Positions 1 through 4,871 of a stretch of DNA of 7,552 nt are shown here, one piece after another. This DNA is from an uncultured Anaerolineae bacterium. Lineage in GTDB: Bacteria; Chloroflexota; Anaerolineae; Anaerolineales; UBA4823. Position numbers and translations under genes: made by a program. The stretch is taken from assembly GCA_937129505.1 (NCBI GenBank), contig CAKZNJ010000356.1, positions 1-7,552 of the forward strand, given 5' to 3'. The notes beneath the pieces are model-generated. The model ran no database searches and was not told where the DNA came from. It saw only the letters and a program-made list of their open reading frames with translations. Position 1 is the stretch's first letter. Each line of letters begins with the position of its first letter.

Positions 1-1
1 G

Positions 2-394
2 ATCGGCACGGCGGTAGCCGAAGTCGAAGTGGCTGGCAAGGTGTTTACAATCTACAATGTTCATCCCGACGGTTCAGACACAGCGATGATGGCATTTGCC
101 CAAACCCTGCTGAAGCAAATCGGCGAAAAGGGCTATGTCATCGCGCTGGGGGATTACAATTTGCGCGATGACGAGCCGGCTTATCAATTAATTGCTGAGC
201 GGTTAACCAATGTATGGGAAAGCCTTTACCCCTCGAAAATAAGCCCCGAGGGGATCGACATGTCGGGCAGAAACCGCATTGACCACATATTCATCACGGC
301 GCCGCTGCAGCCGCGCTGGGCAACCTATGTGCTGCCACCCGAGTCGGCTACCGATCACCCTGTCCATTCGGCGGAGGTCTTTTGGGAAAAATGA
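2..394 (+). CDS. Endonuclease/exonuclease/phosphatase-fold hydrolase, C-terminal part (5' end outside window)
   Basis: The reading frame is open from the first bases and ends at TGA 392-394, so only the last 130 residues are visible. They carry the C-terminal hallmarks of the EEP (DNase I/exonuclease III/sphingomyelinase-like) metal-dependent hydrolase fold. In order these are a beta strand with NVHPDGSD (residues 19-26 of the fragment), the GDYN motif (the usual GDFN) followed by LRDDEPAYQLI, then RIDHIFI, and the final ATDHPVHSAEV with the catalytic Asp-His pair of the SDHxP motif. Known members cleave phosphodiester or phosphoester bonds in nucleic acids, lipids or inositol phosphates, and this fragment does not tell which. 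A GTG at 29 could be read as a start, but the homologous fold clearly continues upstream, so it is an internal valine codon. The family assignment is firm; the substrate is unknown. Confidence 0.88.
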   Translation: MGTAVAEVEVAGKVFTIYNVHPDGSDTAMMAFAQTLLKQIGEKGYVIALGDYNLRDDEPAYQLIAERLTNVWESLYPSKISPEGIDMSGRNRIDHIFITAPLQPRWATYVLPPESATDHPVHSAEVFWEK

Positions 395-543
395 GCCAAC
401 GCCCCGATAAATTGGGTTATAATCCAGAAAGCTTGCCCCAAGGACGGGCATTGCGACAGTTGCTTGGGGCTTTTATCAAGCGCGGCGGGGGGAATGTCCG
501 TTTCCCTGCGATGCTCGCACAAGTTCAACGATTCGGAGGGTAA
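391..543 (+). CDS. Possible 50-residue basic small protein (uncertain)
   Basis: An ATG at 391 overlaps the TGA of the upstream hydrolase gene (ATGA), and the frame stays open for 50 codons to TAA 541-543, one base before the ppnP ATG. The product would be basic, with many Arg/Gln/Leu residues, beginning MSQRPDKLGYNPES and ending VQRFGG. A GGAGG lies at 373-377, but its 13-nt distance to the ATG is long. The 4-bp overlap and the tight junction with the next gene look like translational coupling in an operon. Against it: I recognise no family, the stretch contains a TATAAT (418-423) and an 8-bp inverted repeat, and much of it could simply be the ppnP leader. A TTG at 433, in the same frame and 9 nt after that TATAAT, would give a 36-residue version. 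Confidence 0.3.
   Translation: MSQRPDKLGYNPESLPQGRALRQLLGAFIKRGGGNVRFPAMLAQVQRFGG
418..423 (+). promoter_or_regulatory. Candidate -10 box (TATAAT) for ppnP
   Basis: There is a perfect TATAAT in the context GGTTATAATCC, the same GGTTATAAT core found before the phosphatase gene at 1081-1088. No good -35 box is seen at the usual spacing. If it is used, transcription would begin near 430 and leave a leader of about 115 nt before ppnP that contains the 435-470 hairpin. Confidence 0.45.
435..470 (+). promoter_or_regulatory. Inverted repeat / hairpin in the ppnP leader
   Basis: GCCCCAAG (435-442) is perfectly complementary to CTTGGGGC (463-470) with a 20-nt loop, and TTTTAT follows directly. It could be a weak intrinsic terminator of the upstream gene or an attenuator-like leader structure. 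The long loop and the short U tract keep this uncertain. Confidence 0.4.
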
Positions 544-544
544 A

Positions 545-859
545 ATGTCTGATCAATTTGAAAACGTCACCATCATAAAGAAAGCCAACGTTTATTTCGA
601 TGGCAAAGTGACCAGTCGAACGGTTCTGTTTGCCGATGGCAGCCGCAAGACCCTGGGCTTCATGTTGCCGGGTGACTATGAATTCAACACTGGTGCGCGC
701 GAAGTGATGGAAATTCTCGCTGGTGAGATGGAGGTTTTACTGCCCGGACAGGAAAACTGGCAAACCTTTCGCGCTGGCGATTCCTTCGAGGTGGCGGCAA
801 ACTCTTCGTTCAAGCTGAAGCTGCACGTGCCGGTGGATTACTGCTGTTCGTACGGTTAG
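545..859 (+). CDS. ppnP: Pyrimidine/purine nucleoside phosphorylase, PpnP (YaiE/DUF1255) family
   Basis: The 104-residue product matches the PpnP family, formerly DUF1255, a small cupin-like barrel. Its E. coli member (about 94 residues) phosphorolyses a wide range of purine and pyrimidine nucleosides to base plus ribose-1-phosphate in nucleotide salvage. Recognisable stretches are ANVYFDGKVTSR near the N-terminus, LGFMLPGDYEF, the EVMEILAGEMEVLLPG beta-strand core with the following NWQTF, and the AGDSFEVAANSSFKLKL strand pair before the C-terminal DYCCSYG. The open frame extends upstream to 464, but the ATG at 545 is chosen because GGAGG (535-539) lies 5 nt ahead of it and because the extra residues do not resemble the family. 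The protein is soluble, with no signal peptide. It is likely cotranscribed with, or driven from a promoter just after, the upstream hydrolase gene. Confidence in the family is high; activity in this organism is inferred. Confidence 0.9.
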   Translation: MSDQFENVTIIKKANVYFDGKVTSRTVLFADGSRKTLGFMLPGDYEFNTGAREVMEILAGEMEVLLPGQENWQTFRAGDSFEVAANSSFKLKLHVPVDYCCSYG

Positions 860-861
860 GC

Positions 862-896
862 GAGCGCTTCGGATCTCAGCTGAAGCTGCGGCGCTC
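862..896 (+). terminator. Hairpin after ppnP (weak terminator candidate)
   Basis: Three bases after the ppnP stop, GAGCGC (862-867) pairs with GCGCTC (891-896), with a nested CAGC-TGAA-GCTG hairpin at 877-888. It is followed by A-rich rather than T-rich sequence, so it is not a classical intrinsic terminator for the + strand. Confidence 0.25.
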
Positions 897-960
897 AAAA
901 AGCACCGCTGGGCAGAGGGGATGAAGCGGGGGTGAGAGGCACGCAGGGGAAGGATGGGGT

Positions 961-1023
961 GGAGGTCGCTGGCGCTCCTTCGATATGACATAGGGAGACG
1001 CTGGTGCTCGTTCGGAATGACAT
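961..1023 (-). repeat. Two tandem degenerate repeat units (TGTCATnYCGAA family)
   Basis: Read on the minus strand, 1023-992 begins ATGTCATTCCGAACGAGCAC and 991-961 begins ATGTCATATCGAAGGAGCGC. The two units of about 31-32 nt agree at most positions, sharing ATGTCAT, CGAA, GAGC, CCAGCG and CTCC. A second pair with the same core lies at 7428-7480. The spacer of 860-1096 holds no gene that I can support; the rest of it is a G-rich stretch (917-959) and the phosphatase promoter. Confidence 0.65.
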
Positions 1024-1082
1024 TTTGTCAGAAGAGACCAGCTTTCCCCAAAACCTCTCGCGCACAACCTCAATCGCTTGGT

Positions 1083-1088
1083 TATAAT
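1083..1088 (+). promoter_or_regulatory. -10 box (TATAAT) for the SpoIIE-type phosphatase gene; leaderless-type spacing
   Basis: A perfect TATAAT ends 8 nt before the ATG at 1097, so transcription would start at or within a base or two of the start codon. No Shine-Dalgarno sequence is present between them, only an A tract. There is no clear -35 hexamer. Confidence 0.6.
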
Positions 1089-1096
1089 GAAAAAAA

Positions 1097-3178
1097 ATGG
1101 ATCAATTTTTACAATCCCTCGCAATGCGCCTCTGGCCCGAGCTGAAGAGCTACAACGAACCGCGGCGCATGATCGGCACGGCTGAGGTCATTTCCTTCCT
1201 GTACACCCTTCCCCTCGCTATCGGTGGCCTCATCTGGTTGAGCCACCTCACCGATCTGGAGCTGATCCGCCAGCAGTGGCAACTTTTTTTGGTGCTGGGC
1301 GGTTTGCTTTATTTATTCACCCGCTTGGATTATTTTATCATTTTCGAAATCCGCCCCGAACGCTACGGCAGCGCAAAAGGTTCACTTGCTGGCATGGCAC
1401 AGTGGACGGCGGTCTTCCTGTTGGGCGCGACGGCGCTATGGCTGTCGATCGCCATTGAGACTGTCCGCTATCTCATCAATCAGCGCACCAACCGTTCGGT
1501 CGGTGTTCGCTGGGACCTTGCCCGCAACTTGACCCACGATTTGGCGAACTACTCCCTTGCCTATCTTGCGGCATTGACTGTTTATCAACGTCTGGGCGGG
1601 CGGCTGCCGCTAGCCGCTCTAGACCCCCATTCCATTTTGTTGGGGATGGTGGCGCTCGGTGTTCACCTGCTGGTCTTTCTATTGATTTGGGGGGTGTATT
1701 TGCTTTACGGTTTCTACACCCAGTATCATCTCGCCGGCAGACAGGGCTTGCGCGCTCTGTCTTTCTTCATCCTGCTTGCTTTGGGTTTACCAAATTTGGT
1801 GCATCCCTTTGCCATTCAAGCGGCGGCGATCTACACGCAACATGGCTGGGTTGCTTTTCTGTTTTTTATTTCAGGTTTGTTTCTCTTGGCTTTACTCGCT
1901 CGCCAGCTCTCTTGGGCGGCCGAGAGCAGCCGCCAACGCACGCGGCAACTAGAAATGCTGGAAAGCCTGAGCCGCGCCATCATTAATTCACCTCCCGACG
2001 CATCCAAGCTAGCTGAGCTTTTGGAAGAACATGCCCCCGCAATGCTGCCCTCGGCACGGTTGGTGATCTCACTCAAGCCGGATCAGGTGATGGTCAAACG
2101 GCCGGCCGATTGGGAAATCGACCTGCAACCGCTGCTGGCGTGGTGCAATCAACAGCAAACTTCGCAAGTCTATCTGGCGAAAGAACCTCTCCCTTGGCAG
2201 AACACTTCCCAAGAACACGACCCCGTCATCCTCACCCCGATCTTGGACATCGAGAGCGGGCAGACGATCGGTTGCATCTACGTTGAACTGCGGAGTTTAG
2301 CGCAGCCGTGGGACCGCAAAGCGGTCGCCGGCTTATTGCCCGGCTTGAAAACACTCGCCGATCAGATTGCCTCTGCGTTGCATCAGGCTCAGGTTTACAC
2401 CGAAACTCTGAACTACCAACGCACCCTGCAGGAGCTAAAATTCGCCGGGCGCATCCAATCGAGTTTACTCCCCGATGAGATTCCCATCCTGCCCGATTGG
2501 GAACTGGCTATGACAATGTTGCCCGCTCGGGAAACCAGCGGTGACTTTTTCGATTTTATCCCCTTGGCAGAGGGGAGAATCGGCATCTTAGTTGCCGATG
2601 TCGCTGATAAAGGCTTGCCGGCTGCCTTGTATATGGCGTTGTGTCGTACCCTGATTCGCACCTATGCTATAGAATACGAAGATGCCAGCCCAGAAGTAGT
2701 CTTCTTTGCGGTGAACGAACGCCTGTTGAAGGACGCCCGCATCAACCTGTTTGTCACCGCCTTTTACGGCATCCTTGACCCCAAAAACGGCTTGTTGACC
2801 TATTGCAATGCTGGCCATAATCCACCCTATTGGTTCAACCGCGCCAACCGCAAAGTGATCGCTCTCTCGCCGACAGGGATGCCTTTGGGGATCGAAGAGG
2901 ATCAGGTGTGGAAATTGGAGAGCATCCAAATCCAACCCAGCGATACCTTGATTCTCTATACTGATGGCATCCCTGATGCCCACAATCAAGCGGGCGAGTT
3001 TTATCGCGAGAAACGGTTGGTCGAAACGGTGCAAGCCGCCTGGGATTTGCCCGCCCAAGACCTGCTGATTCGCATTTTAGATGATGTGCAAAACTTTGTC
3101 GGCGATGAAGCACAGTTTGATGATATCACCCTGATGGTGCTACGCCGCAACTTCCCCGAAAACGCTGCTTACCCATAA
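1097..3178 (+). CDS. Membrane-anchored SpoIIE-type PP2C serine phosphatase with GAF-like domain (RsbU/RsbP role)
   Basis: The 693-residue protein has three parts. Residues about 27-268 hold six or seven hydrophobic helices (roughly 27-48, 61-81, 102-121, 147-162, 178-205, 218-236, 249-268). Residues about 285-432 form a region with GAF-like spacing. A short coiled-coil-like linker with GRIQSSLLPDEIP (451-463) leads into a complete SpoIIE/PP2C domain to about 685. Metal-binding motifs are intact: SGDFFD (Asp483, Asp486), VADVADKG (Asp501, Asp504), NAGHNPP (571-577), YTDG (Asp623) and DDITLMVL (Asp675, Asp676). Such phosphatases dephosphorylate a STAS-domain anti-anti-sigma factor to release the output of an RsbW-type kinase. 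The convergent rsbV-rsbW-like pair next door is the obvious partner. The membrane part and GAF-like region probably sense a signal; the ligand is unknown. The start at 1097 is in frame with the whole protein, whereas the ATG at 1087 opens another, short frame. Confidence 0.93.
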   Translation: MDQFLQSLAMRLWPELKSYNEPRRMIGTAEVISFLYTLPLAIGGLIWLSHLTDLELIRQQWQLFLVLGGLLYLFTRLDYFIIFEIRPERYGSAKGSLAGMAQWTAVFLLGATALWLSIAIETVRYLINQRTNRSVGVRWDLARNLTHDLANYSLAYLAALTVYQRLGGRLPLAALDPHSILLGMVALGVHLLVFLLIWGVYLLYGFYTQYHLAGRQGLRALSFFILLALGLPNLVHPFAIQAAAIYTQHGWVAFLFFISGLFLLALLARQLSWAAESSRQRTRQLEMLESLSRAIINSPPDASKLAELLEEHAPAMLPSARLVISLKPDQVMVKRPADWEIDLQPLLAWCNQQQTSQVYLAKEPLPWQNTSQEHDPVILTPILDIESGQTIGCIYVELRSLAQPWDRKAVAGLLPGLKTLADQIASALHQAQVYTETLNYQRTLQELKFAGRIQSSLLPDEIPILPDWELAMTMLPARETSGDFFDFIPLAEGRIGILVADVADKGLPAALYMALCRTLIRTYAIEYEDASPEVVFFAVNERLLKDARINLFVTAFYGILDPKNGLLTYCNAGHNPPYWFNRANRKVIALSPTGMPLGIEEDQVWKLESIQIQPSDTLILYTDGIPDAHNQAGEFYREKRLVETVQAAWDLPAQDLLIRILDDVQNFVGDEAQFDDITLMVLRRNFPENAAYP

Positions 3179-3180
3179 GA

Positions 3181-3609
3181 TTACCTTCTGCGCTTGAACA
3201 AGCGCATCACGTTGCCCTGCCCAGCCGTGGAACGGTACTCCAGTTTATCAACCATCTTTTTGATCAAATAAAGACCAACCCCCCGCGTTTTGAGCTGCTT
3301 GAGGGGCTTGCCGATCTGAGGCGGCGGCACCTTGGCTGGGTCAAAGGAGATTCCCTGATCGCTCAGGGTTACCAAGATGCCGTCGCTGCGCACTTCCACT
3401 TGGCAGTCGATCATGCCGCGATCTTCACCGCCGTAGGCGTGATCGATGATATTACAGCAGGCTTCATCAACTGCCAACTGAATGGCATAAATTCCCTGGG
3501 CATCTAACTGCGCCTCTTGAGCGGCCTGAGCGACAAATTCGCGGATCTCGTTGAGGCTGTCATACCGTCCTGCAAAAATGCGTCGCGCTGTTCTAAAAAC
3601 CTTTGCCAA
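3181..3609 (-). CDS. rsbW: RsbW/SpoIIAB-like serine kinase / anti-sigma factor (GHKL ATPase)
   Basis: The 142-residue protein is a single HATPase_c_2-type domain. It shows the N box QLAVDEACCNIIDHAYGG (Glu49, Asn53, His57), the G1 box SDQGISFDP (83-91) and the G2 box TRGVGLYLIKKMVDKLEY (108-125). This is the usual length and order for RsbW-type kinases, which phosphorylate a serine of their STAS partner and, when free, bind and inhibit a sigma factor or another target. The gene follows the STAS gene directly: its TTG start (3609-3607) abuts the upstream TAA (3612-3610), and no start lies further upstream in frame. AGG about 10 nt ahead is a weak ribosome site, so reinitiation after the STAS gene is plausible. 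No sigma factor is in view, so the regulated target is unknown. The gene converges on the phosphatase gene with 2 bp between stops. Confidence 0.9.
   Translation of the reverse strand: MAKVFRTARRIFAGRYDSLNEIREFVAQAAQEAQLDAQGIYAIQLAVDEACCNIIDHAYGGEDRGMIDCQVEVRSDGILVTLSDQGISFDPAKVPPPQIGKPLKQLKTRGVGLYLIKKMVDKLEYRSTAGQGNVMRLFKRRR
3189..3206. terminator. Perfect hairpin at the convergent gene ends (bidirectional terminator candidate)
   Basis: TGCGCTTG (3189-3196) and CAAGCGCA (3199-3206) form an 8-bp perfect inverted repeat with a minimal loop. It lies inside the last codons of the rsbW-like gene and 11 nt past the phosphatase stop. Neither side has a clear T run, so it may slow or stabilise transcript ends rather than act as a classical terminator. 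Confidence 0.35.
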
Positions 3610-3945
3610 TTAAAAACTACCTACTGCGCTTGCGACATCATCGAAGATTTTGAAATATTTGCCCATCCCAACCAAGTTGAGCGACTCGCGAATTTGAGGT
3701 TGTACATTGACCAGCAAAACCTCGCCACGGTTGAAACGCTTGCATTTCTTCTGGGTGTTGATCAGCACCCACCAGCCCTTGGAAGAGATAAAATCTACCT
3801 CGCCTAAGTCCATAACCAGCCGAAAACGGCCAGCCTCGGTGATCTCTTCCAGCTTTTCTTCTAAAATCGGGGCAGTGGCGCTGTCCAAACGTCCACTGAT
3901 GCGCACCAGATCGCACCGCTTGAATTGGGAATGTTTGATCTCCAT
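3610..3945 (-). CDS. rsbV: STAS-domain anti-anti-sigma factor (RsbV/SpoIIAA-like)
   Basis: The 111-residue protein is a complete STAS domain with the typical pattern: an N-terminal strand, LVRISGRLDSATAPILEEKL, then RLVMDLGEVDFISSKGWWVL, and a C-terminal LVNVQPQIRESLNLVGMGKYFKIFDD. The DFISSKG segment (51-57) holds the serine pair where RsbV and SpoIIAA are phosphorylated by their kinase (Ser54 or Ser55). In its unphosphorylated form this family binds the RsbW-type kinase and frees the kinase's target; the SpoIIE-type phosphatase reverses the phosphorylation. The open frame reaches 3981, but ATG 3945 is chosen because GGAGGAG (minus strand, 3958-3952) sits 6 nt before it and because the extra 12 residues do not fit the domain. 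It is the first gene of a two-gene operon with the rsbW-like gene, driven from the divergent promoter region near 4005-4010. Confidence 0.92.
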   Translation of the reverse strand: MEIKHSQFKRCDLVRISGRLDSATAPILEEKLEEITEAGRFRLVMDLGEVDFISSKGWWVLINTQKKCKRFNRGEVLLVNVQPQIRESLNLVGMGKYFKIFDDVASAVGSF

Positions 3946-4004
3946 CCTTCGCTCCTCCGTACAATCGAAACTGCTGTCCACCCCGCTGGGGAACAGATAG
4001 GCAG

Positions 4005-4010
4005 ATTATA
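4005..4010 (-). promoter_or_regulatory. Extended -10 (TGTTATAAT) for the rsbV-rsbW operon
   Basis: On the minus strand a perfect TATAAT is preceded by TG and one base, the extended -10 arrangement. Transcription would begin near 3998, giving a leader of about 50 nt to the rsbV start. No convincing -35 box is seen. Confidence 0.55.
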
Positions 4011-4025
4011 ACATGAGCGCCTTTG

Positions 4026-4042
4026 TGCTATACTGCATAGCA
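4026..4042 (+). promoter_or_regulatory. Extended -10 (TGCTATACT) inside an inverted repeat, for the 4102 membrane protein gene
   Basis: TATACT (4029-4034) is preceded by TGC, an extended -10. It is embedded in TGCTAT-ACTGC-ATAGCA (4026-4042), a 6-bp inverted repeat that could be an operator or a 5' hairpin. It faces away from the rsbV promoter, whose -10 lies about 20 bp to the left, so the two promoters nearly overlap. Confidence 0.45.
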
Positions 4043-4101
4043 ACAAGACGACCGCAAGCAGCTTTGGCGGTTGATTTCCCTTCCTAATGAGGGCTGTGCC
4101 G

Positions 4102-4605
4102 ATGAAACAAACTTTCTGGATTTGGTTGACGGCTACAATAGCCTTGATGGCGATTTTGAACTGGGTCAGCGCTCCCTTGGTCAATGATGTTGCCCCTTAT
4201 GGATTGTTTTCGTGGCAGCTTGCGGGCACTCCGCAGCGGGCGCAGTCGATTCTGAACTCGTGGGACGAACGCACCAGATATCTGGCGGCTTTTGGCTTGG
4301 GGTTGGATTACCTCTTCATGGTGGTCTACACCGTCACGCTGAGCGGTGCTTGCCGCTGGAGCGCGGCGAAAATCGGCCGCCCCACCTTGGCTAAGCCGCT
4401 GATTGCCCTAGTTTGGACTGCCGCAGTGCTGGATGGAGTTGAAAACGCCTTTTTGGGCATTGCGCTGATCGGCGGGGCGGTTTCCCCTTACCCCGAAGGG
4501 GCAGCGTTCAGTGCGGCAGGAAAATTCGCCCTGCTCTTTGGGGCAATGGGGTTTGTGTTTGTCGGACTGTTTGTTGCCCTGCTGCGGCGGGGGAACGGGA
4601 AGTAG
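4102..4605 (+). CDS. Four-helix integral membrane protein of unknown function
   Basis: The 167-residue product has four predicted membrane helices at about 4-24, 60-83, 99-125 and 137-162, with a basic C-terminus (LLRRGNGK) expected in the cytoplasm. The loop between helices 1 and 2 carries charged residues (SWDERTRYL). Two polar motifs lie at membrane borders, LDYLFMVVY (68-76) and LDGVENAF (110-117). I have the impression of similar small proteins annotated only as hypothetical, but I cannot name a family or function. The start at 4102 is preferred over the in-frame ATG at 4087 because GAGGG (4089-4093) is well placed before it and helix 1 begins at once. The gene is divergent from rsbV and shares its control region, which hints at, but does not show, a link to the switch module. 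Confidence 0.8.
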   Translation: MKQTFWIWLTATIALMAILNWVSAPLVNDVAPYGLFSWQLAGTPQRAQSILNSWDERTRYLAAFGLGLDYLFMVVYTVTLSGACRWSAAKIGRPTLAKPLIALVWTAAVLDGVENAFLGIALIGGAVSPYPEGAAFSAAGKFALLFGAMGFVFVGLFVALLRRGNGK

Positions 4606-4608
4606 AGC

Positions 4609-4680
4609 AGGGGAGGATGTTGTCGTCCTCTTCCCCTGATGGGGAGGGCTGGCGGCGCCGCCCGCCGCTCTCCAGGCGGG
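4609..4680 (+). terminator. Cluster of GC-rich hairpins after the membrane protein gene
   Basis: AGGGGAGGA (4609-4617) can pair with TCCTCTTCCCCT (4626-4637) with a bulge. The alternative CTTCCCC-TGAT-GGGGAGG hairpin (4630-4647) uses the same bases. These are followed by the perfect palindrome GGCGGCGCCGCC (4651-4662) and by CCCGCC/GGCGGG (4661-4666 and 4675-4680). There is no T run, so the termination role is inferred. The rest of 4681-4871 shows no supportable gene. Confidence 0.4.
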
Positions 4681-4855
4681 TGCACCTGCGCGGGCGGACA
4701 TGGCTGCATGAGACAATTAATTGCGCTCCTTTGCCTTCTGCCCTTACTCTATGGTCCATCGTATGAAAAGAGAAAAGCGTGGCAAAACTGGTTAGACCGT
4801 GGCATTGGATATAGGATCAACTTTGTAGCACGTGACACAGAACGGAAGAAATCTT

Positions 4856-4864
4856 TGATATACT
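4856..4864 (+). promoter_or_regulatory. Extended -10 (TGATATACT) for the Sua5-type gene; leaderless-type spacing
   Basis: TATACT (4859-4864) is preceded by TGA and ends 7 nt before the ATG at 4872. The transcript would begin at the start codon, and no ribosome binding site is present. A GTGACA at 4832-4837 resembles a -35 box, but the 21-nt spacing is too long. Confidence 0.55.
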
Positions 4865-4871
4865 GCAACTC

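Noticed and set aside
464..544. Upstream extension of ppnP by 27 codons
   Set aside because: The ATG at 545 has a well-spaced GGAGG and gives the family's normal length; the extension does not look like the family.
961..1023. Repeat pair considered as a CRISPR fragment
   Set aside because: The units are directly adjacent and degenerate, with no unique spacers and no cas genes nearby.
2588..3113. Long minus-strand frames within the phosphatase gene (up to 156 codons)
   Set aside because: They lie opposite the SpoIIE domain, whose motifs are unambiguous; they are shadows of its codon pattern.
3946..3981. Upstream extension of the STAS gene by 12 codons
   Set aside because: GGAGGAG lies 6 nt before the inner ATG at 3945, and the STAS domain begins there.
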